Both the position numbers and the translations under genes were made by a program. A stretch of DNA of 27,986 nt, taken from an uncultured Muribaculaceae bacterium (GTDB lineage Bacteria; Bacteroidota; Bacteroidia; Bacteroidales; Muribaculaceae). Position 1 is the stretch's first letter, and every line of letters starts with the position of its first letter. The DNA is taken from NCBI GenBank assembly GCA_947644475.1, contig CANRZQ010000002.1, forward strand, positions 1 through 27,986. The letters are read 5' to 3'. The notes under the pieces are model-generated. The model made no database searches. It was not told the DNA's origin and saw nothing but the letters and a program-made list of their open reading frames with translations. Below, one piece after another: positions 14,337-20,836 of the stretch.

Positions 14337-15350
14337 TTGAAGACATACACTCATCACGGCGAGTTTCCGCTCGAAAGCGGAGGCTCGCTTAAAGATATAT
14401 CCATAGCCTACCACACTTACGGCACGCTGTCGCCCCGGCGCGACAACGTGGTGTGGGTGTGCCATGCCCTCACGGCCAACAGCGATGTGGCCGACTGGTG
14501 GCCCGGCACAGTCGCTCCGCGACGCTTTCTCGACCCGGAGCGGTATTTCATAGTGTGCGCCAACATTCTTGGCTCTTGCTACGGCTCTACCGGCCCGCTG
14601 AGCGTGAATCCCGATACCGGCAAGCCATACTACCGCACCTTTCCACGCCTTACGATGCGCGACGTAGTGGCGGCCCACCGCATCCTGGCCGACGCTCTCG
14701 GCATCGGGCACATACACGCCATAGTAGGCTCGTCGGTGGGCGGATTTCAGGCCGTGGAATGGGCTGTGGCCGAGCCCGGACGCTTCGGGCGAGTTGCCCT
14801 TATCGCCACCGACGCAAAGGCTTCGCCATGGACCATAGCCATCGACGAGACGCAGCGCATGGCCATACTTGCCGACCCTACTTACGCCCTCGACCGTCCC
14901 GACGGCGGAGCCGCCGGCCTCGCCGCCGCCCGCGCCATTGGATTGCTGACCTACCGCGGCGGCTCGGGCTACAACATAACCCAGCAGGATGTCACCGACG
15001 ACTACACCGTGCCCCACCGCGCCTGCACCTATCAGCAATATCAGGGCAGCAAACTTGTCGGACGATTCGACGCGTATTCCTACATGGCCATCCTCGACAC
15101 ATTCGACACCCACAATGTCGGACGCGGCCGTGGCACACTCCGCGACGCTCTGACCCGCATCACCGCCCCCACCCTTGTCGTGGGGCTTGGCACCGACATA
15201 ATATTCACACCCGGCGAAATGCGCGCACTCGCCTCGATGATTCCGCACGCCGAGTATCGCCAGATAGAGTCGCCATTCGGCCACGACGGCTTCCTCGTAG
15301 AGGCCGACCAGCTCAACGATATCCTGCTCCCATTCATCACGGGAGATTGA
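14337..15350 (+). CDS. metX: Homoserine O-acyltransferase (MetX family), TTG start
   Basis: Transfers an acyl group (usually acetyl) from CoA to homoserine, the first committed step of methionine synthesis. An alpha/beta-hydrolase of 337 residues: early SIAYHTYGTLSPRRDNVVW and CHALTANSD, the conserved CANILGSCYGSTGP loop, nucleophile elbow GSSVGG (Ser133), then Asp287 in GLGTDIIFTP and His316 in FGHDGFL complete the triad. TTG at 14337 is chosen because no in-frame ATG lies between it and an upstream stop and because it gives the usual family N-terminus (KTYTHHGEFPLESG). The gene follows the FKBP gene by 13 bp and precedes hom. Acetyl versus succinyl specificity cannot be settled by eye. Confidence 0.92.
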   Translation: MKTYTHHGEFPLESGGSLKDISIAYHTYGTLSPRRDNVVWVCHALTANSDVADWWPGTVAPRRFLDPERYFIVCANILGSCYGSTGPLSVNPDTGKPYYRTFPRLTMRDVVAAHRILADALGIGHIHAIVGSSVGGFQAVEWAVAEPGRFGRVALIATDAKASPWTIAIDETQRMAILADPTYALDRPDGGAAGLAAARAIGLLTYRGGSGYNITQQDVTDDYTVPHRACTYQQYQGSKLVGRFDAYSYMAILDTFDTHNVGRGRGTLRDALTRITAPTLVVGLGTDIIFTPGEMRALASMIPHAEYRQIESPFGHDGFLVEADQLNDILLPFITGD

Positions 15351-15354
15351 AACA

Positions 15355-15442
15355 TCGACATAAATCGATATATATCGATTTAATTCGACTTAAATCGATC
15401 GACTTATCTCGATTTATCTCGACTTATTTCGATTTAAATCGA
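15355..15442. repeat. 10-bp-period TCGA array between metX and hom
   Basis: TCGA begins at 15355, 15365, 15375, 15385, 15395, 15399, 15409, 15419, 15429 and 15439: exact 10-bp spacing with one 4-bp step (TCGATCGA at 15395-15402). The six bases between are almost only A/T (TTTAAA, CTTATC and similar). The array fills nearly the whole metX-hom gap. The same architecture recurs at 26155-26272, with a short form at 20762-20805. Function unknown; sites would lie on nearly the same helical face. Confidence 0.85.
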
Positions 15443-15460
15443 CTAATTATTATTTAAATT

Positions 15461-16675
15461 ATGAATTCCAAGATAAAAATCGGGCTTTTCGGGTTCGGCA
15501 CCGTTGGCCAGGGCATCTACAAGGTGCTCGAAAAGACAAAAAACACACATGCTGAAATAAAACGCATCTGCGTGCGCGATGTAAACAAAAAACGCGCCGT
15601 CGACATTCCCCGCCAACTGCTCACCGACAATCCTGCCGATATTCTCGACGACCCGGAAATAAACCTCATTGTAGAGGTTATAGACAAGGGCGAGCCGGCT
15701 TTTAAAATCGTGTCGGCGGCCCTCGAAAAGGGCATTGCGGTTGTGTCGGGCAACAAGGCTATGCTCGCCGCGCACCTGCCCGAACTTATCGAACTGCAAC
15801 GCCGCCACAACGTGGCCTTGCTCTACGACGCCTCGTCGTGCGGCTCTATCCCCGTTATCCGCAATCTCGAGGAGTATTACGACAATGACCTGCTGCTCGA
15901 GGTGAAAGGCATACTCAACGGCTCGTCGAATTTCATACTGTCGCGCGTGTTCGACCACGGCGAGGACTATGACGCCGCCCTGCGCCGCGCCCAGGAACTG
16001 GGGTTTGCCGAGAGCGACCCGTCGTTCGACATCGAGGGGTTCGACTCGCTGTTCAAACTCATCATCATCACCGTGCACGCCTTAGGCGTGTATGTGCGGC
16101 CCGAGGATGTGTTTACCTACGGCATCTCCACAATCCACGATTCCGACATACGCTACGCCCGTGAAAAGCGCGTGAAGATAAAACTCGTGGCGCAGGTTGT
16201 GAAACTGTCCCACGACCGCTTCACAATGTTTGTAATGCCGGAAATAGTGCAGCCGTCGCGCTATATCTATTCTGTCGACGACGAATACAACGGCGTGGTG
16301 ATACGCGGAGAGTGCTACGACCGCCAGTTTATGTTCGGCAAAGGCGCCGGAAGCCTGCCCACGGCATCGTCGATTCTGTCCGACATCATGGCGCGCCTCC
16401 ATGACTACCGCTACGAGTACAAGAAGATGAATTACGAGGGACGCCCCGAATATACCACCAGTGTCGAACTGCGTGTGTATATCCGCTACTCCACCACCAA
16501 CGTGAGCCACGTGCTGCGCCTCAACCGCGTGCACGAGCAGTTCATCTCCGATGAGTCGAACTATATCATTGCCGACGTCGACCTTTCGGAACTCATCGCC
16601 AAACGCGAGGCCCTGCGCGCCCCCGATATCTTCCTGGCCAACATCCCGCGCTTCTTCGCCGACCGCGACAACTGA
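15461..16675 (+). CDS. hom: Homoserine dehydrogenase
   Basis: Reduces aspartate semialdehyde to homoserine with NAD(P)H, at the branch to methionine and threonine. Of 404 residues, the N-terminal Rossmann domain has GLFGFGTVGQGIYKVL (8-23). The central catalytic domain has VSGNKAML (the conserved Asn-Lys), DASSCGSIPVIRNLEEY, KGILNGSSNFILS and the signature ESDPSFDIEGFDSLFKLIIITV with its Asp/Glu/Lys residues. The C-terminal 90 residues replace the typical ACT domain with a shorter VELRVYIRYSTTNVSHVL-type fold, so feedback control by threonine is uncertain. It has no aspartokinase fusion. It follows metX after a TCGA array, consistent with a homoserine/methionine cluster. Confidence 0.93.
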   Translation: MNSKIKIGLFGFGTVGQGIYKVLEKTKNTHAEIKRICVRDVNKKRAVDIPRQLLTDNPADILDDPEINLIVEVIDKGEPAFKIVSAALEKGIAVVSGNKAMLAAHLPELIELQRRHNVALLYDASSCGSIPVIRNLEEYYDNDLLLEVKGILNGSSNFILSRVFDHGEDYDAALRRAQELGFAESDPSFDIEGFDSLFKLIIITVHALGVYVRPEDVFTYGISTIHDSDIRYAREKRVKIKLVAQVVKLSHDRFTMFVMPEIVQPSRYIYSVDDEYNGVVIRGECYDRQFMFGKGAGSLPTASSILSDIMARLHDYRYEYKKMNYEGRPEYTTSVELRVYIRYSTTNVSHVLRLNRVHEQFISDESNYIIADVDLSELIAKREALRAPDIFLANIPRFFADRDN

Positions 16676-16702
16676 CCCTCCCCCATCCCACCCGAAATTA
16701 AA

Positions 16703-16754
16703 AAATGTCACAAAAATGTAGCAATTCACGATTGTTACATTTTTTGTGACATTT
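16703..16754. repeat. AT-rich 23-bp inverted repeat after hom
   Basis: Arms 16703-16725 and 16731-16754 are reverse complements with one mismatch and one extra T, around loop TCACG. The inner half (TGTAGCAAT/ATTGTTACA) and the outer half (AAATGTCACAAA) are both palindromic in the pairing. It could end hom transcription, but the stem is AT-rich and there is no T-run outside it; an operator or fold-back repeat is equally possible. Confidence 0.5.
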
Positions 16755-16831
16755 CATTTTTATGTATATTACTGATTTATAGTGTTTTAGAAAATAATAT
16801 GATTTTGTGCATCATTTTCATTTTGTGAAAA

Positions 16832-16862
16832 TTTGCAGCGTGGCGAAGGCGGTGTATCTTTG
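16832..16862 (+). promoter_or_regulatory. Consensus Bacteroidetes promoter (TTTG-N19-TATCTTTG)
   Basis: TTTG at 16832-16835 and TATCTTTG at 16855-16862 with exactly 19 bp between, the best promoter match in the window. The palindrome TTTTCA-N5-TGAAAA (16815-16831) abuts the -33 box and could be an operator. It drives the short ORF at 16865 or a non-coding RNA ending at the terminator at 17093-17124. Confidence 0.7.
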
Positions 16863-16864
16863 TA

Positions 16865-17023
16865 ATGTCGATAGCGACAAAGGCCCCTCGGAAGGCTTCA
16901 AGACTGAATGGAACTTACGATGAGTCGATAGAGATTATAGAAAAAAATGTGATTGGTTTATATATAACAGGATTTAGGATTATCGGGGAAGACACCGATT
17001 TTTGGGAAAAGATATTGAAATGA
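16865..17023 (+). CDS. Hypothetical 52-residue protein, candidate leaderless gene
   Basis: ATG at 16865 to TGA at 17021, 52 codons: starts MSIATKAPRKASRLNGTYDE and ends DTDFWEKILK. The N-terminus is basic and the C-terminal half is mixed hydrophobic/acidic; no membrane segment, signal peptide or known motif is seen. The ATG lies 2 nt after a consensus -7 box, so the transcript would begin at or within the start codon; either the mRNA is leaderless or the RNA is not translated from here. Composition is more AT-rich than the flanking genes. It could be a small intact gene or the remnant of a larger one. I do not recognise the family. Confidence 0.45.
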   Translation: MSIATKAPRKASRLNGTYDESIEIIEKNVIGLYITGFRIIGEDTDFWEKILK

Positions 17024-17092
17024 ATTAGGATTAGAGTTATTATTAGGATTAGAAACCTTCTTAAAGGATACAGGAAACACTCATAACCAAAA

Positions 17093-17124
17093 AAGTCCGC
17101 GACATCAGACGATGTTGCGGACTT
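17093..17124. terminator. Bidirectional terminator between the small ORF and the GH16 gene
   Basis: Stem AAGTCCGCGACATC (17093-17106) with GATGTTGCGGACTT (17111-17124), one G-T type mismatch, loop AGAC; GTATTTTTT follows on the plus strand and TTTTTTGG on the minus strand. It serves both converging transcripts. Confidence 0.85.
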
Positions 17125-17133
17125 GTATTTTTT

Positions 17134-17190
17134 AGGAACTCAAGCCTCCGGCTTGAGGATATTTTTCACAAGCCGGAGGCTTATGTTCCT
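17134..17190. repeat. Inverted pair of REP-like hairpins
   Basis: A minus-oriented copy (17134-17156: AGGAAC then TCAAGCC-TCC-GGCTTGA) faces a plus-oriented copy (17168-17190: ACAAGCC-GGA-GGCTTAT then GTTCCT) across an 11-bp spacer. Each unit is a hairpin on its own, and the pair forms a 23-bp inverted repeat. The same unit is found singly at 18716-18738 and 26281-26303. It lies between the GH16 stop and its terminator, so it would be transcribed in the 3' UTR. Confidence 0.8.
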
Positions 17191-17195
17191 GCATA

Positions 17196-18566
17196 CTAAT
17201 TTTTCTGGAAGATGCGGATGTAGTCGATGGTGAATTTGCAGGGGAGCGCAGATTCATCAACGCCATTCCAACCACCCCAGTCGCCACCCCATGCGAGGTT
17301 GAAGATGGGATAGAAGGGATAGTCGAAGGGCCAGGTGTCGCGGTTGCCTTTCTTGTCGTTGGTGAAGCGGAAGTGCTCCTTGCCGTCCTGATAGAAGATA
17401 AGGGCGTCAGGTGTCCATTCAACGGCGAAGATGTGGTAATCATCCTGCGCGCCGGGTATCTTGGCCTCGTGGGTCTTCTGTGTGCCTATGGTGTGGTTGT
17501 AGGATGTGGTGTGAATCGACGAGGAGCAAGCGTTGGGGTTAACGCCAACTTCTTCCATGATGTCGATTTCGCCGCAGTGGGGCCATCCGCCGTCCATGCG
17601 CACGGGCATCATCCAGTAGGCAGGCCATGTGCCTTTGCCTTTGGGGAGAATCATGCGGGCCTCGAAATAGCCGTAGGTCCAACCTACATTGTCCTTTGCG
17701 TAGACGCGGCCGGAGTAAATCTTGCCGTCGGAACCCTTGAAGCATGTGATTACGAGGTTGCCGTCTTTGATTTCGGTTACGCGCTTGCCGTCGGCGCTGC
17801 CGTTGACATAGTTCTGAAGTTCGTTGTTGACCCAGCCGGAGCGTTGCACTTCGTGGCGCCATTCCGACGAGAGTTGTGTGCCTTCGTTGAACTCGTCGTG
17901 CCATACGAGGCGGTAGCCTTCGGGGGCGACGATCTCGCGGTCGATTTTCGACGATTGCTTCACGGCTATTGTCTGCTGCTCGGCTGCGGTCTTGACGGTG
18001 ACAGTGGCTGTGCGGGTGTCGTCGGTGTCGTTCTGAGCAGTTGTGATTTTAAGCACAGAGTCGGAAGCCTTGGCGCATGTCACCCACGACTGGTCGGCTG
18101 TTGCTGTCCACTCGGAAGATGCCTTGACTTCGATTTCGAAGGTCTCGCCTTTCGACTGAGAATAGATTTCGGTCTTGCCCAATTGCAGGGGGGCATCCTG
18201 GGTCACAGAAATGTTTTTTATGGCAGAGCCGGCCTTGATTACTACAAGACCGGAACGGGAATCGGCACCGGTGTTGGCCTTGACGTTGACAAGCACCTTG
18301 GAGCCGGCCGACGACCAGTTGGGAGTGGATACGGTGACCCAATCCTTGCAGGCATCGGAGGCATAGGCGGTCCAGCCTGTCTTGCCGTTGTTTACTACGT
18401 TGAGTTCGAAGTCGCCGCCGTTGGCGTTTGCCACCACGGCTTCGGGAGTTATGGTCACGTCGGCCGCAGTGGCGGGGGGTGTGGGACCGTCGTTGTCGTC
18501 GCCGCCGCAGGCTGTGAGGCAGCCCAGGGCAAGAAGCGACATGAAGTAATATTTAAATCGTTTCAT
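17196..18566 (-). CDS. GH16 beta-glucanase lipoprotein with two BACON domains
   Basis: 456 residues. The lipoprotein signal ends CLTAC (Cys20), followed by an Asp/Gly/Pro linker typical of surface-exported Bacteroidetes lipoproteins. Residues about 37-125 and 130-206 are two BACON (Ig-like) domains, each ending in an xxVTQ/xAVKQ strand after a W-T/S-x-S/A segment. Residues about 215-455 form a GH16 laminarinase-type domain: LVWHDEFNEG, WVNNELQNYV, GYFEARMILPKGKGTWPAYWMMP and the catalytic GEIDIMEE (nucleophile Glu333, Asp335, acid/base Glu338), then FNLAWGGDWGG. It should cut beta-1,3-glucan or mixed-linkage glucan inside chains at the cell surface. It is the last PUL gene, set off from the binding-protein gene by 230 bp with a terminator and repeats. 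Confidence 0.9.
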   Translation of the reverse strand: MKRFKYYFMSLLALGCLTACGGDDNDGPTPPATAADVTITPEAVVANANGGDFELNVVNNGKTGWTAYASDACKDWVTVSTPNWSSAGSKVLVNVKANTGADSRSGLVVIKAGSAIKNISVTQDAPLQLGKTEIYSQSKGETFEIEVKASSEWTATADQSWVTCAKASDSVLKITTAQNDTDDTRTATVTVKTAAEQQTIAVKQSSKIDREIVAPEGYRLVWHDEFNEGTQLSSEWRHEVQRSGWVNNELQNYVNGSADGKRVTEIKDGNLVITCFKGSDGKIYSGRVYAKDNVGWTYGYFEARMILPKGKGTWPAYWMMPVRMDGGWPHCGEIDIMEEVGVNPNACSSSIHTTSYNHTIGTQKTHEAKIPGAQDDYHIFAVEWTPDALIFYQDGKEHFRFTNDKKGNRDTWPFDYPFYPIFNLAWGGDWGGWNGVDESALPCKFTIDYIRIFQKN

Positions 18567-18570
18567 GTTA

Positions 18571-18712
18571 AGTGGGGGTGTTGGGGAGTTGGGGGAAAGT
18601 TGGGGAGTTGGGAAGGTGGGGAGGGTGGAAGTCTGGAAGTTTGAAGTTGGGAAGTTTGAAGTTGGGGAGGTGGGGAGTCTTCTAAACTTCTAAACTTCTA
18701 AACTTCCAAACT
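18571..18712. repeat. G-rich low-complexity tract and CTTCTAAA tandem repeat upstream of GH16
   Basis: On the plus strand, G-runs of 4-5 at 18574, 18583, 18591 and 18602 with 4-6-nt gaps form a quadruplex-type motif. It is followed by two 15-bp copies of GAAGTTTGAAGTTGG (18636-18665) and four 8-bp units (CTTCTAAA three times, CTTCCAAA; 18679-18710). The purine-rich and pyrimidine-rich halves are roughly complementary and could fold on each other. The tract begins within 8 bp of the GH16 start codon, so it is the 5' leader (C-rich in the mRNA) or promoter region of that gene. Confidence 0.75.
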
Positions 18713-18715
18713 GTC

Positions 18716-18738
18716 ACAAGCCGGAGGCTTGTGTTCCT
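18716..18738 (+). repeat. REP-like hairpin, single copy
   Basis: ACAAGCC-GGA-GGCTTGT followed by GTTCCT, identical to 26281-26303 and near-identical to the pair at 17134-17190. It sits next to the terminator at 18741-18776. Confidence 0.8.
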
Positions 18739-18740
18739 AC

Positions 18741-18776
18741 AAAATAGTCGCCACACGGGCGCGTGGCGACTATTTT
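18741..18776. terminator. Strong hairpin terminator inside the PUL
   Basis: A perfect 14-bp stem AAAATAGTCGCCAC (18741-18754) with GTGGCGACTATTTT (18763-18776), loop ACGGGCGC. It lies 20 bp past the stop of the glycan-binding lipoprotein gene in its direction of transcription. It should end or attenuate most transcripts before the GH16 gene. Confidence 0.75.
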
Positions 18777-18796
18777 ATATTATTGGGGGCGATTGA

Positions 18797-20731
18797 TTAA
18801 TCGCGGTGTTCCTGGATGATGAGGCCGGAAACTTTGACAGACTTGCCTGCGGGAAGGCCTGCGAAGTCGAAGGTGAATTTCACGGGATCAAGAGCCTTGC
18901 CGTCTTTTTCAGCCACCTTGACGATTTCGATTACGTTGTCTTCGAAAGCGTAGATGTCGTGACGGTCCTGGGTGAGGAATACGTTGTCGTCGCCGATGAG
19001 CACAACTTTTACAGTAGCGCCTGCAATGTCGACATCGGGAGTGAGGACTACGCGGATGTCGTATTCCTTGCCTTCGGCGATGGCGTTGGACGATTCGATG
19101 TGGAACTGGCCTTGCCATTGGCTGTGGCCGGCATCGGCATTGGCAGTGAGGGTGTAAACACCGTCGGCGTATTCAACGGAAGGATCTTCAACCTGACCCC
19201 AGTTTTCGTCGGCCCACCATGTGGTCATCTGGGTCATGTTGGCATTTTTCCAGAGGTTGTCGTCGGAGTTCTCGTCGACCCAGGTAACGCTGGGTTTTTC
19301 GGGCTCGGGGCTCACGCCGGGGAAGGGGCCGGGGTTGAGCGAGTGCTCGATGATTGTGATTTTGCGAATCTTGATTTCACCTGCGGGAGCACCTGCGAAG
19401 TCGAATACGAAGAGGAAAGCGTCGCAGTCGACACCGGGGAGTTCTTCACGGTGGAAGATATATTTCTCGTAACCGGGAACTTTTTCAGTTTCAGCGAAGA
19501 GGAATACGCCGTCGTCGTCGGCCTTGGTGAGTTTGAATGTAGCACCGGGGAGGTCGCCGCCGAGAGATTCAACTTCGACAGATACGTCGTAGGTCTTGTC
19601 GGCCTGAGTTGCGAATCCGGGAACGTCGATCTTGACCTGAGCCTGCCATTGTTCGGTACCGGGAGCCTCGGTGTAGTTAACGGTGAATTCGTCTTTTTCT
19701 ACGGTAACTTCGGGTTCAACACCGGGAGCCCAGGAAGATGTGACAGCGGTGTATGTCTCGCGGAATGCGGGAGTAGAAGCGAGGTAGAGGTTGTTCTCGT
19801 TGTTGTAGTCGTAGCCTTCGAACACGGGTTCTACGGGACCTGCCTGCGATCCTTCGGGCACGAAGATGTAGTGCCATGCGATGTTGCCATTGTCGGCAAC
19901 GAGCTCCATCTTGTTGCGGGTAAGAGTCTGCACGCGGTAGCGGGGAGCGTCGATTGCTTCCTGGAAGGGAAGGTAGTTGAGGGTCTGGCCTGCGGGCAAC
20001 TCGATATAGAGATCGGAGCCTTCCATAGTGAATGTAAAGGTGGATTCACGGAGTTCGAAAGGCACGGAGTAGTCGTTGTCGTCGCCGGGGTTGTATTCAC
20101 CGTAGGGCGACGATTTTACGTCTTTGTTTACGTAGATTTTACCGTCTGTGCCGGGATCGAGTTTGAAAGAGCCGGAAGGAGCGACACCTGTGTCGCCGAA
20201 TTCGAGGATAGTCTCGTACATGCCTGTACCGGCCTTTTCATCTTCTCCGGCCGACCACCAGTTGAGACCGTCGGAACCGGATTCACCGCAGCCGAGGTGG
20301 CCTTTTGTCTTATAGGCCATTTCCCAACGCTTAGACGAGTTGTTGGTAAGCAGAGTCATGTACTGTGTCCAATCGATGATAGAGTTCTCGATGGTGAAGG
20401 TGTAGGATTTCGAGCCTTGGCAAACGCCGTTGCGGTTACCCATCTGCACTTCAACGTTGTAGGTGCCGGCCAATGTGAGGAGGTCGGTGTAGCCGTTGAC
20501 GGTGGACTGGGTGTATTTGCCTGCGGATTTTTCGATTTTCCAGATGGGATAGTATCCGGGGTTGTTGAGTTTGAATGTGACCTGGTTGGTAGACTGGTCA
20601 ACAGTGATGACGGCATCAATCTCGTCGGCGAGGGGGAGCTGGCCGTTGGCGCCTTCGTATTTCTCGGCGGAGCAAGCGGTCATTGCCCATCCGGCAACTG
20701 CGGCAGCCATCATATATATGAATTTTTTCAT
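18797..20731 (-). CDS. Surface glycan-binding lipoprotein with duplicated C-terminal domains
   Basis: 644 residues; lipobox AMTAC (Cys20). The position right after susD is that of SusE/SusF/SGBP-B proteins, which hold polysaccharide at the surface for the SusC/D transporter. Residues about 30-115 form an Ig/PKD-like domain. A middle region (about 120-305) is rich in Trp/Tyr/Gly (GLNWWSAGED), plausible for aromatic sugar stacking. The C-terminal half holds two similar beta-sandwich units, about 313-463 and 490-643: both carry an (E/S)QWQ(A/G)Q strand, a PGATFKL/AGATVKV strand, a DDxVFL turn, FDFAG(A/L)PAG and a final I-I-x-EH. This looks like a duplicated carbohydrate-binding module of the CBM4/CBM9-like type, by inference. 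There is no catalytic motif. Confidence 0.82.
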   Translation of the reverse strand: MKKFIYMMAAAVAGWAMTACSAEKYEGANGQLPLADEIDAVITVDQSTNQVTFKLNNPGYYPIWKIEKSAGKYTQSTVNGYTDLLTLAGTYNVEVQMGNRNGVCQGSKSYTFTIENSIIDWTQYMTLLTNNSSKRWEMAYKTKGHLGCGESGSDGLNWWSAGEDEKAGTGMYETILEFGDTGVAPSGSFKLDPGTDGKIYVNKDVKSSPYGEYNPGDDNDYSVPFELRESTFTFTMEGSDLYIELPAGQTLNYLPFQEAIDAPRYRVQTLTRNKMELVADNGNIAWHYIFVPEGSQAGPVEPVFEGYDYNNENNLYLASTPAFRETYTAVTSSWAPGVEPEVTVEKDEFTVNYTEAPGTEQWQAQVKIDVPGFATQADKTYDVSVEVESLGGDLPGATFKLTKADDDGVFLFAETEKVPGYEKYIFHREELPGVDCDAFLFVFDFAGAPAGEIKIRKITIIEHSLNPGPFPGVSPEPEKPSVTWVDENSDDNLWKNANMTQMTTWWADENWGQVEDPSVEYADGVYTLTANADAGHSQWQGQFHIESSNAIAEGKEYDIRVVLTPDVDIAGATVKVVLIGDDNVFLTQDRHDIYAFEDNVIEIVKVAEKDGKALDPVKFTFDFAGLPAGKSVKVSGLIIQEHRD

Positions 20732-20751
20732 AAATGTTTTTTTTGATTTTT

Positions 20752-20815
20752 AGCCCGGGGTTCGATTTCAGTCGATTTATTTCGAACTAAGTCGATTGAA
20801 ATCGAACGCCCGGCT
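20752..20815. repeat. Hairpin with short TCGA array between susD and the binding-protein gene
   Basis: Arms 20752-20770 (AGCCCGGGGTTCGATTTCA) and 20797-20815 pair over 19 bp with two mismatches. TCGA recurs every 10 bp at 20762, 20772, 20782, 20792 and 20802. The mRNA of the PUL would carry this hairpin between susD and the glycan-binding gene, where it could limit read-through or protect the upstream message. Confidence 0.75.
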
Positions 20816-20836
20816 TGATTAATTGCGAATGGACTA

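Noticed and set aside
15355..15442. CRISPR array
   Set aside because: The period is 10 bp with no spacers of 25-40 bp and no cas genes; same for 26155-26272.
17373..18644. A 423-codon plus-strand open frame
   Set aside because: It is antisense to the GH16 gene with intact catalytic motif and runs into the G-rich repeat tract.
18806..20746. A 646-codon open frame on the plus strand
   Set aside because: It is antisense to the glycan-binding lipoprotein, which has a signal peptide, duplicated domains and PUL context. The antisense product is Val/Gly/Phe-rich without domain motifs; codon bias keeps the opposite frame open.
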